Positions 48,962-58,750 of a stretch of DNA of 64,000 nt are shown here, in pieces. The number at the start of each line of letters is the position of its first letter. Position 1 is the first letter of the stretch. The notes under the pieces were generated by a model. It did no database searches and was not told the DNA's origin. It saw nothing but the letters and a program-made list of their open reading frames with translations. The DNA is from JADGRB01 sp963835825 (GTDB taxonomy: Bacteria > Myxococcota_A > Polyangia > Fen-1088). Location: NCBI GenBank assembly GCA_963835825.1, contig CAWIGZ010000005.1, positions 62,001 to 126,000 on the forward strand. Reading direction: 5' to 3'. Made by a program: the position numbers and the translations under genes.

Positions 48962-49549
48962 ATGGCGAGCGCGATTATACAGATCACGGTCTTGCTCACG
49001 GGATTGGTGGCGGCCGACGCCGGCCCGCCATCGAAGGATCGCCCGAAGGCGCCCACGCGCGTGCAGGCGCCGACGCGCGTCGAGGTGGAGTCGGCGCTGG
49101 CGAAGGACGGCGCCCCTGCCGAGCTGCAGCACTGGGCCGTCGCCGCCGACAGAATCCTGACGGAGGTCGCCGCCGATCGCGCCGTGGCCGAGACCGTTCG
49201 AGCGCGGGCGCTCTCGGCGCTGGCCTACGCCCGGACCTCTCGGGCGCGTGCCTTTCTCGAAAACTTCATCATCGAGAAGACCCCTTCCAGCTCCCCGGTC
49301 GATCGGGTCTTGCTCCGTCGGGCAGCCACGTCGCTCGGCTGGCAGGGGGGAGCGCGGGTCGTGGAGATCCTGGCGCCGCTGCTCGAGAGCACCGACGCCG
49401 AGGTGCGCCTCGACGCGGCGGCCGCCTTGGGGCTGTCGCGCGCGCGCGACGCTGAACGGCCGCTGCGGGCCCGGCTGGCGGTCGAGGCCGACCCCGCTGT
49501 TCGCCGTCAAATCCAGGCGGCCCTCGAGGCCGTGACCGCCGCGCGCTGA
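48962..49549 (+). CDS. HEAT-repeat protein
   Basis: A 195-residue protein: N-terminal hydrophobic segment (MASAIIQITVLLTGLVAADAG, probable signal peptide), then alpha-helical repeats. The last two are clear HEAT/PBS units (VVEILAPLLESTDAEVRLDAAAALGLS; ARDAERPLRARLAVEADPAVRRQIQAAL). It is a likely protein-interaction module in the periplasm. A start at 48941 is possible but overlaps the divergent start codon. Confidence 0.75.
   Translation: MASAIIQITVLLTGLVAADAGPPSKDRPKAPTRVQAPTRVEVESALAKDGAPAELQHWAVAADRILTEVAADRAVAETVRARALSALAYARTSRARAFLENFIIEKTPSSSPVDRVLLRRAATSLGWQGGARVVEILAPLLESTDAEVRLDAAAALGLSRARDAERPLRARLAVEADPAVRRQIQAALEAVTAAR
48974..48979 (-). promoter_or_regulatory. -10 hexamer for the leftward barrel gene
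   Basis: Perfect TATAAT on the minus strand, 32 bp before the ATG at 48942, inside the start of the divergent gene. The flanking CTGTATAATCGCGC is repeated exactly in front of the gene at 61723. The -35 is weak. Confidence 0.45.
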
Positions 49550-49575
49550 ACGAGCGACCGGTTCCGGCCGACCGT

Positions 49576-51643
49576 TCAATCGAGCTCGGCGAGATCGGTT
49601 TCGACCAGCAGGTACAGCGCCCGCAGGAAGGTCAGCCGCTCGTCCGGATCACCGAACTGGTCGAGCCAGGCGCGCACGGTCCGCTCGCCGTCGAGCATTT
49701 CGAGCACCTCGCGCGGCGTCGGTCCGATCTTGAACGCCTCGGGATCGACGCGGCCGCGGCCGCTGGCGACGGGGCGCAGGTCTTCGATCGGCTCGAAGCG
49801 GCTTTCCAGCAGGGCGGCGGGCATGCTCACCACGCCGGCCCCCAGAATCTCGAACGTGTCGAGGCCCAGCGGGAAGCTCTCCTGGCGGTTGGTGACACCG
49901 CGGTAGTAGGCGAAGGTCCCTTCGGTCCAGCCGAACACGTCGATCACCCGATCGCGCACCTGCTCCGAGAGGAGGCGAAACACATCGAGCGGGCGCAGCA
50001 TCCCCAGCGCGACGAACGTGTCACCCAGCTTGCCGTTGTAGTGCGGCAGCATGCTGAGCGCGAGCTCCAGATCGGCGGGGCCAAGCACGCCGCGCCCGAC
50101 CAGGTACTCACCGAAGCGCTCGCCGCCGCCGCTGGAGCTGACCGACGCGGGCGCGCCGCCCACCAGGAAGATCTCCTTCTCGGTGCCGCGGAGCTCGAAG
50201 TGCAGGAGGCCGGTCTCGTTGGCCAGCGCCAGGCCGCAAAAGAACCGCATCGGGGTGATGACGCTGATCTCGCCGGCGCTGTCCGGGGGGCGCTTGGGTG
50301 CCGCCGAGATGAACCGTCCGACGTCGCTCTTGGTTTGACTGGCCGGCCGGATCCCCGTCCGCCCCCGCGATCCCCCGACGTCGCCCGGATGTGACACCGG
50401 GGTGAAGCGGCGCGCCGACGAGTGCTCGCCGTCGTGCTCTTGCCAGGGCTCGTCGGCGACGGCGGTCGCTTGCGCCGGGCCCCCCGAACCGGCTGCCGGG
50501 TTGGTGGTGACGGTCTTGACCAGCTCGGGCGGCATCGCCGCGGTGACCGCCCCCCGACCGTCGTCGCTGGCCCCCTGGTCGGTCGTCTCGCTGGCCGCCG
50601 GGATATCGGGCCTGGCCTCGGCCGGGGCGGCCTGGGGCGCCGGAGGAGGCGCCTTGTCGGCGCGGCGGGCCGACTGCAGGAGGCTGGCCGCCGCCTCGGG
50701 ATCGGCGTCGAGCAACGTCCCGGTGAAGGCGCGCAGGTCGTTCGGTCCGACCCGCTGCCCGGCGGTGAACAGATAGTTGCCCAGCTCTTCGTGCAGCTCG
50801 GCCGCGGATTGCGGTCGCTCGGCCGGGTCTTTCTTCAGGGCGCGGCGCACGATCCGGTCGAGCGCCGGGGGGATGTCCTTGCCGTATTTGTCGAGGCGAT
50901 CGAGGTGAACGTCGCGGACCTTCAGCAGGACGTCGAGATCGGCGGGCGCCGAAAACAGGCGGCGGCCGGTGAGCAGCTCGGCCAGCAGGACGCCGACCGC
51001 GAACAGATCGCTGCGGTTGTCGATCGGCCGGCCCACCACCTGCTCGGGCGACATGTACCCGTACTTCCCCTTCAGCGTCCCCGCCTGGGTCTTCGATTCG
51101 CGGCGCTTGGCGTGGGCGATGCCGAAGTCGCCCAGCTTCACGTCGCCGCGCTTGGAGATGAAGATGTTCGACGGCGAGATGTCGCGGTGGACGATCTGCA
51201 TCGGCTTGCCTTCCGATGTCGCGCGCGTTGTGCGCGTAGTCGAGCGCCTCCAGGATCTCGTCCACGATGAAGACGGCCAGCTGGGTCGGGATGCGCGTCC
51301 GCTTCTGGGCGGCGATGCGCAGCAGGCCGAGGGCGTCGAACCCGTCGATGAACTCCAGCGCTGTGAAGTACTGGCCGTTCACCTCGCCGAAGTCGAGGAT
51401 CTGGACGATCTTCGGGTGGGTCAGCTGCGCGGTCAGCTTGGCCTCGTCGATGAACATCGCGACGAAGCTGGGGTCGGCGGCCAGGTGCGGAAGGATCCGC
51501 TTGATGACCAGGATCTTCTGGAAGCCGTGCGACGAGGAGATCTTCGCGCGGAAGACCTCGGCCATTCCGCCCACTGCCAGTCGTTCGAGCAGCGTGTAGC
51601 GGCCGAACGTCACCGGCGCGGCCGGCGCAGCCTCTGTCGACAT
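49576..51643 (-). CDS. Ser/Thr protein kinase with C-terminal DUF4388 (one apparent frameshift)
   Basis: With one surplus base near 51211-51219 removed, 688 residues. The Hanks-type kinase (about 12-285) has AVGGMAEVF, VIKRIL (catalytic Lys), IVHRDISPSNIFI, GDFGIAHAK and YMSPEQVVG, so it should be active. A long disordered linker follows (about 310-470), then a DUF4388/PATAN domain (about 475-610) and a helical end. No transmembrane helix is evident, so it is cytoplasmic. The DUF4388 module is shared with the pseudo-receiver protein at 2438-5016. Confidence 0.88.
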
Positions 51644-51694
51644 ACAAAGTCCACTATAGCGTCTCCGCCGGGCGAGATCGCGCCGGGACCCGAT

Positions 51695-52343
51695 TCAGCG
51701 CCGCTTGCCCAGCGTTTTGCGCAGCGCCAGCGGCTCGACGGTCTCGCCGGCCAGCTCGAGGGTGCGGTAAGCGGCACGGCGCGCGCGGGCCTGGCTCTCC
51801 TCGGTGGTGGTTGCCCCCACGAGTAGGCGTCGCCCCTCCTCGTAGTAGCGACGCTCCTCCTCGGCGATCTCGGTGCCCAGCAGCCGGGCGCTCTCCGCGT
51901 CGCCCTTCTCGGCGCAAAAGGCGCTGAGCGCCGCCAGGCGCGCCATCGAAAGCGCCTTGCCGGTGACATAGCCCGCCGAAGAGCGCTCTTCGGGCGTCTG
52001 CAGCGACCGCAAGAAAGCGAACAGCTTCGAATAGCCACCATTGCGCGGGTCGTAGTCGGCGCACGCCCAGGGCCACCAGCCGCGCCGAGAGGCGCCGGCA
52101 CTGGCGCGCGCCCTCACCGCACTGCTCCGCAAGCGACAGCTTCATCTCGAGGTCGTTGCAGTCGGTCACCCACAGCGCGGCGACCTCGGCCAGCTCGATG
52201 GCCGCCTTCAGCGCCATGCGCAACGTGTCGGCGACCTCGACGCCTTCCTTGCCCAGCCCCTCATGGAGCGCGGCGATCACCCGCTGGATCGAGGGCTGGT
52301 TCTTGGCGTCAAGCTCATTGACGAAGGTTTCGGCGGCGACCAT
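51695..52343 (-). CDS. helical protein of unknown function, ferritin-like look (one apparent frameshift)
   Basis: With one surplus base near 52063-52073 removed, 215 residues, nearly all helical. It has several Glu-rich helices (KAAIELAEVAALWVTDCNDLEMKL; GTEIAEEERRYYEEGRRLL) whose spacing recalls ferritin-like bundles, but the EXXH metal motif is not obvious. I do not recognise the family with confidence. It lies 51 bp upstream of the kinase gene on the same strand and may be cotranscribed with it. Confidence 0.55.
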
Positions 52344-52508
52344 GTGGGTGAGGAGCTTCTGGGGCGAAGAAATCTGTACGCCTGATCATAAAGCGCCGGC
52401 CGGATCCGGCCGATGTACAGACCAGAGACCCTGCCACAGGTCGACCTGCATCGCTAGCGTGGTGCGAGCGGGGGAGGTCGATCGGCGCCGCGTCCCGGAG
52501 GCGTAGTC

Positions 52509-53786
52509 GTGTTCCCGAAGGTCGCACGTTCGACGAAGTTGCCGAGCGGCCTGGCTCTCGCTCTGGCGCTCGCGTCGTCGGCCGCAGGTTGCGGCGGCGA
52601 AGCTTCGGACGTCCCGGAAGCGGCCGGCGTTGCCTCTTCGCTGCAGAGCGATCTGGCGATGGTGAAGGCGCCGGTCGGGGTGGCCCTGGAGACGCCGGCC
52701 GAGACGGCCAGCGCCAAGAGCAGCGCGCCGCCCCCCAAGGTCATCTACCTCGTCTACGCCGACGGCAAGACGCCGCTCCCGGCGACCAACTACGATGCCT
52801 GCGGCGGCCTCGCGCCCAAGTTCGAATGCACGTTCGGCAAGACGCTGCTCGATTGCCAGCAGCAGGTGCAGGCCTATCTCGATCGCTGGTACGCCGACTT
52901 CAACGTCATCTTCACGCTGACCCGGCCGTCGAGCGGCAGCTTCTACACCGAGGTGGTTTCGTCCGGCGGCGGTGCCTGGTGCAAGGTCGACGGTTCGGTG
53001 GCCGGGGTGGCGCCGTTCCTGTGCCAGGACCTTCACGGCGGCGTGGCCTATACGCTCGACGGCGGCGCCAACGCGCACGACACGGCGGTGATCATCGCGC
53101 AGGAGCAGGCGCATCTGGTCGGGCTCGAGCACGTCTCCGACAACGACGACATCATGTACCCGTTCATCTGCCAGAACTGCGACGGGTTCAAAGACCAGGC
53201 GGTGGCCGTCTCGGGCGATCGCTGCGATCGACAGACCCAGAACTCGTACCAGATGATGATGTCGGGGCTGGGGGCCTGGGGCGGCGGCCCCAAGCCGTCG
53301 GCGTTCGGCTGCATCAACGACACGGCGGCGCCCAAGGTGACGTTCCTGTCGCCCAGCGAGGGGCAGCGGATGGGGCACGATTTCTCGGTGAAGGTCGACG
53401 CCCACGACGACTGTGACCTGGCGGCCGTCACGATCAGCGTCGAGCCGCAGGGCTTGTCGGCGACCGCCAGCAAAGGGCCCTACGAGTGGGATCTGACCGG
53501 GATCGACGGGAACCAGACGATCACCGTCTCGGCCACCGACGGCGTCGGGCACGTCACCGTCTCGACCCTCGCCGTCTTCGCGCCGTCGGCCGGCGAGACC
53601 GATCCATCGGCGGCCATGGCGGGAAACGCCGGCTGCACGATGGCCTCGGGCGCGTTCGGCGCCGCGGGGCTGATCCCGTCGCTGGGGATGCTGATGTTGT
53701 TCGTCGGCCGGGCCCGCCGGCCGCGCGGACGGCGGCGCATCGTCCCCGGCGCGTTGGCCGAGGCCCCCGTTTCCTCGACGCGCTAA
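52509..53786 (+). CDS. secreted metzincin-like protein with MYXO-CTERM-like tail
   Basis: A 425-residue exported protein: signal peptide ending SSAAGCGG (possible lipobox), a catalytic-like domain with QEQAHLVGLEH (about 198-208) followed by a DIMYPF Met-turn, an Ig-like beta domain (about 275-365), and a C-terminal AGC-...-hydrophobic-...-RARRPRGRRR tail of the MYXO-CTERM sorting type. The zinc motif HExxHxxGxxH has Gln in place of the first His, so activity is doubtful. Six or more cysteines suggest disulfides. GTG start. The 165-bp gap before it shows nothing distinctive. Confidence 0.78.
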   Translation: MFPKVARSTKLPSGLALALALASSAAGCGGEASDVPEAAGVASSLQSDLAMVKAPVGVALETPAETASAKSSAPPPKVIYLVYADGKTPLPATNYDACGGLAPKFECTFGKTLLDCQQQVQAYLDRWYADFNVIFTLTRPSSGSFYTEVVSSGGGAWCKVDGSVAGVAPFLCQDLHGGVAYTLDGGANAHDTAVIIAQEQAHLVGLEHVSDNDDIMYPFICQNCDGFKDQAVAVSGDRCDRQTQNSYQMMMSGLGAWGGGPKPSAFGCINDTAAPKVTFLSPSEGQRMGHDFSVKVDAHDDCDLAAVTISVEPQGLSATASKGPYEWDLTGIDGNQTITVSATDGVGHVTVSTLAVFAPSAGETDPSAAMAGNAGCTMASGAFGAAGLIPSLGMLMLFVGRARRPRGRRRIVPGALAEAPVSSTR

Positions 53787-56108
53787 GCGTGGCCGGAGCG
53801 CCGGCGGAGCGTCCATTCGAGCGTGAGCAGCGCGAGACCGAGCAGCAGCAGCAGCGGGCGCGACCAGATCTCGACGGTCTGTTGGCGCCCGATGTGGACG
53901 TCCCGTGAGGGGCGGACGGTCAGGCGCGGCAGCTCTTCGTAGCTGTAATCGCCGCCGCTCGCCTGCGCCAGCTCCCGCAGGACGCGATCGCGCGCGGCCA
54001 CGTCGTCCAGCTCGGGCCCGCCCGCTCGCACCACGAAGGTCTCGTCCTGCGTGACCGCGCGTCCGTCGATCGTCGCGTGTCCGTTCAGCCGGTAGGCGCC
54101 GGGCGGCAGCGCGCCGAGCTCGGCCTGGGCCTCGCCGTCGCCGTCGGTCGTTGCGTGCAGGCTGCGGAGCGGCTTGGCGCCCGCCTCGTTGCCGGCGGCC
54201 ACGACGTCGACGCCCACCTCGACGTTCGCGGCCGGCGTGTAGTCGGCGTGGACGGCGCGCAGGCGCGCGGAGATCGGCTGGTTGCGCCGGTACTCCTGCC
54301 GTTCGAGGTCGATGTGCAGCAGCGTGAGCGCGGGATCGCGCACCAGCCAGCGGATCGCGTTCTCCCAGAACCGCTGGAATGCCCGGCCGTCATCCCCCTC
54401 GCCCGCCGCCGGGAAGCCCCAGTGCCACGCCGAATCGGTCGAGCAACGCCAGCGCCCGTCCCTTGCCGGCGTCGCCCGCCACCAGGACCGGCGCCGGCTT
54501 GCCGTCGGCGCCCTTGAGCGTCGGGTGGGCCAGCAGCGTGGCGGCGTTCGGCTTGGCCCGCGGCACCCGGTTGATCCCCTCGAGCGGCGGCAGCTTCCCC
54601 CAGCGCGCCTCGTTCTCCCGCGGGTCGAGCAGCAGCGAGGTGACCGGGTGGGTGCGCCCCTCGGCCGTCAGACGCGGCTTGAAGACATCGGTGGTGACGC
54701 TGGGGTCGGTTTCACCCTCGAGGGTCGGCGGCACCGGCGGCAGCTCGACGGGGAGCACGTCGCGCAGCGCGGTCAGGCCATAGCCGCCGCTGGCGAACGA
54801 CAGGTCGCCGCCGATCATGGCGATGGCGCCCCCCTCCTCGACGTAGTCGCGCACGTTGGGGAGGAACGGCTCGACGCCGTAGGGGGCGTAGTTGAAGTTC
54901 TGGAAGATGACCAGATCGAACGAGCGGAGCTGCTCCTCGAAGATCTCGAAGGTGGGGAAAGGGATGAGCGACAGGTCGTCGTGGTTCCAGGGCTGCTCGT
55001 CGGTCTCCGTGCGCAGGATGAAGAACGACACCAGATCGACGTTGGGATCGCGGCGCAGCATCGAGCGCAAGAAGCGCTCGTCCCACGAGGGGCGGCCGGC
55101 CAGGTGCAGGATGCGGACGCGATCCCGGATCACCTTCAGCGTGAACGACTGCTGGTTGTTGCTGGAGAGCGCCTCGCCGCTCAGGACCGGCGTCGAGATC
55201 CGGAAGACGAAGTTGCCCGGGTGGTCAGGCAGCCAGTCGAACGAGACCTTCTCTTCCGAACGATCGCCGCGCAGGATCACGCCGCGGCTGGCGATCGGGC
55301 GGCCGTCGCGCTCCAGGGTCACCTCGACCTGACGATCGGGCAGGCCGGTCTGCCGGACCACCGCCTCGATGGTGACCGGCGTGCGCACGAAGGCGAGCTG
55401 GTCGGCCAGCACGGCGGCGATCGACAGATCGCGCAGCGATTTCTCCCCCAGCCCGACGGTGTGGATCGGCGCGCCCAGCGCGTCGAGCGCCGCGCGGCTG
55501 GTGGCGTCGAGCGGCCCTTCGCCGATCCGTCCGGTGTCGACGCCGTCGGAGATCAGCACCACCGCGCCGAGGTCGCGCCCGGCATAGCGCGCCCGCAGCT
55601 CGCCCAGCGCCTCGCCGATGCGGGTGGCGTCCGCCGCGGGCGGCTCGTGCAGCGACACCGACGTGGCGGGCGAGAGGCTCTCACCGAAGCCGTAGAGGTC
55701 GACGTCGTGGCCATCGCGCTGCAGCGCCGCCAGCTCGGGCGCCGCGCGATCGAGGAGGGCGGCCGCCCGCTCGGCGCGCGATCGCCCGCCGTCGGGAGGC
55801 CGGACCTCCATCGAGCGCGAGGTGTCGACCAGGACCGCCACGTGGTTCGGGACCCGGGTCACCTGCCGCAGCTCCACCGTCGGCTCCAGCGCGGTGAGCA
55901 GGCAGGCGAGCACGCCGGCCGCGCGCAGCCCCAGCAGCACCAGGCGGCGCGCCGGCCGCTCGTCGTTGAGCGCCAGCGCCGAGAGCGCCACCGCGACGAC
56001 GGCCGCCGCCACCAGAAGCGCGACGCCGCCCCGCCCGTAGTGGCTGGCGGCGCCCAGGCCGAGCCGCCAGTCGTTGAACCCGCTCGGCAGGTGAAACAGC
56101 GCGTTCAT
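53783..56108 (-). CDS. von Willebrand-type/GATase-like membrane protein (one apparent frameshift)
   Basis: With one surplus base near 54437-54441 removed, 774 residues. Two N-terminal helices (GVALLVAAAVVAVALSALAL; LGLRAAGVLACLLTAL) precede a VWA-like domain with the MIDAS start VLVDTSRSMEV. A central region has a GATase-like fold (FDLVIFQNFNYAPYG...MIGGDLSFASGGY), then TDSAWHWGFPA and a final helix (PLLLLLGLALLTLEWTL). Such proteins occur in MoxR-DUF58-DUF4159 clusters, where their function is unknown. The DUF4159 gene lies 24 bp upstream. The 3' end overlaps the metzincin gene by 4 bp, convergently. Confidence 0.82.
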
Positions 56109-56132
56109 CGCCGGAGCCTCATCGCGCGCACC

Positions 56133-56918
56133 TCATCGGGAGAATCTCCGGGTGCGCAGGATGTAGTCGATGTGCGCCTGTTCGGTCTTGTAGTCGAGGC
56201 AGAGCGCGTACATCACCAGGTTGACGCCCACGCGGAACGCCTCCTCGCGTTGGTCGTCGCCGCCAGGGACCACCTCGTGCTCCCAGCGGCCGAAGCCGTC
56301 GCGCGCCCAGGCGCCGCCCAGATCGTTCTGGGTGTAGACCACCGCCAGCCGGCGATCGCGCTCGACCCCCTCCAGGTACGGCGCGGCGATGATTCGCCCG
56401 GGCGCCCCGTGCAGGACGTAGAACGACTTCCACAGGACGTGGCTCTCGGGGATGCGGATCGGCAGCTCACCGGGCAGCGTCTGGGCCAGCAGGCGCCGCA
56501 CCGATTCGTCGAAGCTGCCGCCGGCGCGCCCCTCGCAGGAGTCGATCAGCAGGAAGCCGCCGTAGGTGATGTAGCGGCGCAGGCGCGCGACGTCGTTCTC
56601 CGACGGGAGCGCGAAGCCCCGATCGCCCGAGAGCACCAGGAACGGATAACGGAACAGGTTGGGATCCGAGAGCCGCAGGTCGATCGGATCGGAGGCGGTC
56701 TGGACGCTGGTGCGACGGACGATCTCCCAGCTGAGGCGCTTGAGCGCCGTCGGGCGGGGATCGGGCAGCCCCGGCAGGGAGAGGCGCGCGAACCGGAACA
56801 GCGAGCGGTCGCCGATGGCCCAGGCGGCGCGGGCGCGCAGCATCACCAGCAGCCCGGGCGCTGTGGCGGCCGCGGCCAGGAGCTGGCGGCGCGTCGGGCA
56901 GGGCTGTTTCGCGCTCAC
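56133..56918 (-). CDS. DUF4159 protein with Tat-type signal
   Basis: A 261-residue protein. The N-terminus TRRQLLAAAATAPGLLVML is a twin-arginine signal. The rest matches DUF4159: YPFLVLSGDRGFALPSEND, YITYGGFLLIDSCEG, PESHVLWKSFYVLHG, VVYTQNDLGGAWARDG and the late VNLVMYALCLDYKTEQAHI. The fold is GATase-like. It is coupled with the von Willebrand-type membrane protein downstream. The MoxR ATPase and DUF58 gene usually found in such clusters are not here. Confidence 0.85.
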   Translation of the reverse strand: MSAKQPCPTRRQLLAAAATAPGLLVMLRARAAWAIGDRSLFRFARLSLPGLPDPRPTALKRLSWEIVRRTSVQTASDPIDLRLSDPNLFRYPFLVLSGDRGFALPSENDVARLRRYITYGGFLLIDSCEGRAGGSFDESVRRLLAQTLPGELPIRIPESHVLWKSFYVLHGAPGRIIAAPYLEGVERDRRLAVVYTQNDLGGAWARDGFGRWEHEVVPGGDDQREEAFRVGVNLVMYALCLDYKTEQAHIDYILRTRRFSR

Positions 56919-56995
56919 CGGTCGGCCCCCTTTCTGTTCGCCCGCTTCTTCACCCTCTTCGCCCGGAGATGAGTTTGCACTACACTGAATCGTCC

Positions 56996-57709
56996 ATGCG
57001 AGCGTGCCCCGCCTTCGCGGTACTCCTTTGTGTATCGGTTGCTGGGACGGCGCGGGGGGCCGGCGGCACGCCGGAGCCTGCCGCCGGCGCGGCGCCGGAG
57101 GCAGGCTCCGCCACCAGCAGCCCCGCCGCGACCCGAGGGAACGCGGCCGGCTCCGACGAGGCCAGCGCGCCCGATCCGAAGAAGAGGTTCCCTCGCATCC
57201 AACCTCCGTCGCTCTTTCACAAGGACCAGTTTGGGGTCTCGGTGATGCCGGGCTCGGGTTACCGGATCATCGCCCCCTACAAAGACGGCATCCCCTGCGG
57301 ACAGCAGACCAACCGGGTCTGCACCGGGGCGATTCCGTTCTTCATCGAGGTGCAGCCCTCCTTTGGGTTCGCCCGCCACTGGGACGTCATCGTCGACCTG
57401 CGGTTCGGGGTGGCCGCCGACTTCAACGGGTCGCATCAGTTCGCGGTCGCGCCCGGGGTCCGCTATTGGGTGGACGCCGACCTGCCGACGAAGTTCTTCG
57501 CCACGATCCAAGGCGTCTATGATCTCAACCCGCAACACACACCGGGCGTGAAAGACTACGACTTCGGTGTTCGCAACGCGAACGGCTTCATGCTGGAAGT
57601 GATGCGCAATCTGGGGTTCTATCTGCAGTTCGGTGAGACGCTTGGGCTCGTCCGATGGCTGCGCTTCGAGGTGGACGGTGGCGTCGGGGTCCAGGCGCGC
57701 TTCCCCTGA
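56996..57709 (+). CDS. outer-membrane beta-barrel protein, unknown function
   Basis: A 237-residue protein: signal peptide (MRACPAFAVLLCVSVAGTARGAG), an Ala/Pro/Ser linker (about 24-65), then a beta-rich domain (IPFFIEVQPSFGFARHWDVIVDLRFGVAADFNGSHQFAVAPGVRYWV) ending GGVGVQARFP. Overall plan is like the barrel protein at 48157-48942 (signal, linker, barrel), but I see no close sequence match. Function unknown. Confidence 0.68.
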   Translation: MRACPAFAVLLCVSVAGTARGAGGTPEPAAGAAPEAGSATSSPAATRGNAAGSDEASAPDPKKRFPRIQPPSLFHKDQFGVSVMPGSGYRIIAPYKDGIPCGQQTNRVCTGAIPFFIEVQPSFGFARHWDVIVDLRFGVAADFNGSHQFAVAPGVRYWVDADLPTKFFATIQGVYDLNPQHTPGVKDYDFGVRNANGFMLEVMRNLGFYLQFGETLGLVRWLRFEVDGGVGVQARFP

Positions 57710-57762
57710 CCGCGGCGTGAGCGCACGTGAACGGCTCGGTCCATCATGATCCAGGTCGTCGC

Positions 57763-58653
57763 ATGATCCAGGTCGCCCGTATGGAGAGGTCCGACGTCGA
57801 CGCCGGCGCGGAGATTCTGTTCGACGCGTTCGGCGCCGTCTACCGCCAGCGCGGCCACGTGCCGCCGTTCCCCACCCGGGACAGCGCGGCCTGGCTCTGC
57901 CGCGCCTATCTGGATCTCGATCCCGAGGGGTGCATCGTGGCCTGGTCAGGAAAGGAGGCCGTGGGGGTCGGCTTCGCCCATCCGCGCGGCGTCGTCACCA
58001 GCATCGGCCCGCTGGCCGCGCGACCCGGCGCGCCGGCCGGCGTGGCGCGCGCGCTGATGGCCGAGATCGGACGCGTCGCCGCTCAGTCGACCAGCCTGCG
58101 GTTGTTCCAGGACAGCTTCAATCCCGATTCGTTCGGTCTTTACGCCCGGCTCGGTTACGCGGTCGCCGACGTGGCGCCCTACCTGCTCGCCGAAAAGCTG
58201 ATTCCCCCCTCCGCCGCGCCGGCGGGGGTGCGCGCGCTGCGTCCCGACGACCTGCCGGCGCTCGAGCATTACGACAGGGCCCGCACCGTCGCCGACCGGC
58301 GGCGCGATCTCGCCCTGCTGGCGTCGACCGGCAGCGGGTTGGTCGCCACGGCCCAGCCCGGCGCCGGCGGCAAGATCTCGGGCTATCTCTTTTACCGGCC
58401 GCTTCCGGCGCGGGTGGTGATCGGGCCGGGGGTGGCCGAAACGGCCGAATTGATGGCTGACCTCGTGGACGCCGTGGCCGTGGCGCTCCCCGGCCGGGCC
58501 GCGGTCATCCGCGCGTCGGCGGCGGCCCCGTCGGTCCTGCTGCGCTCGTTCGCGCGCGGCTTCCGCGTCGACCATCTGGGGAACCTGATGGTCGCCGGCC
58601 CCTACATGCCGCCGCCCGCCCAGCTCTACGCGCTCTTCCCAGAAAGCCTCTGA
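57763..58653 (+). CDS. tandem GNAT-family N-acetyltransferase
   Basis: A 296-residue protein with an N-terminal GNAT domain (about 1-140; GPLAARPGAPAGVARALMAEI acetyl-CoA loop, NPDSFGLYARLGY) and a second, degenerate GNAT-like half (about 155-290). The substrate is unknown. The ATG at 57763 is chosen; the leader contains a 14-bp direct repeat (catgatccaggtcg, at 57744 and 57761) that duplicates the start region, so an alternative start 19 bp upstream, in another frame, is not used. Confidence 0.78.
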   Translation: MIQVARMERSDVDAGAEILFDAFGAVYRQRGHVPPFPTRDSAAWLCRAYLDLDPEGCIVAWSGKEAVGVGFAHPRGVVTSIGPLAARPGAPAGVARALMAEIGRVAAQSTSLRLFQDSFNPDSFGLYARLGYAVADVAPYLLAEKLIPPSAAPAGVRALRPDDLPALEHYDRARTVADRRRDLALLASTGSGLVATAQPGAGGKISGYLFYRPLPARVVIGPGVAETAELMADLVDAVAVALPGRAAVIRASAAAPSVLLRSFARGFRVDHLGNLMVAGPYMPPPAQLYALFPESL

Positions 58654-58750
58654 CCGCGACGGCTCCGGAAACTCAATCGGCGTCCGCGGGCATGGTATGT
58701 TTTCGAGGCCTCACGGGACGTCGTCCCGCCTCCCCCCTGGTGCCCGCTAA

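Noticed and set aside
54282..56972. 896-codon open frame antisense to the vWA and DUF4159 genes
   Set aside because: No recognisable protein; low-complexity composition; overlaps two supported genes.
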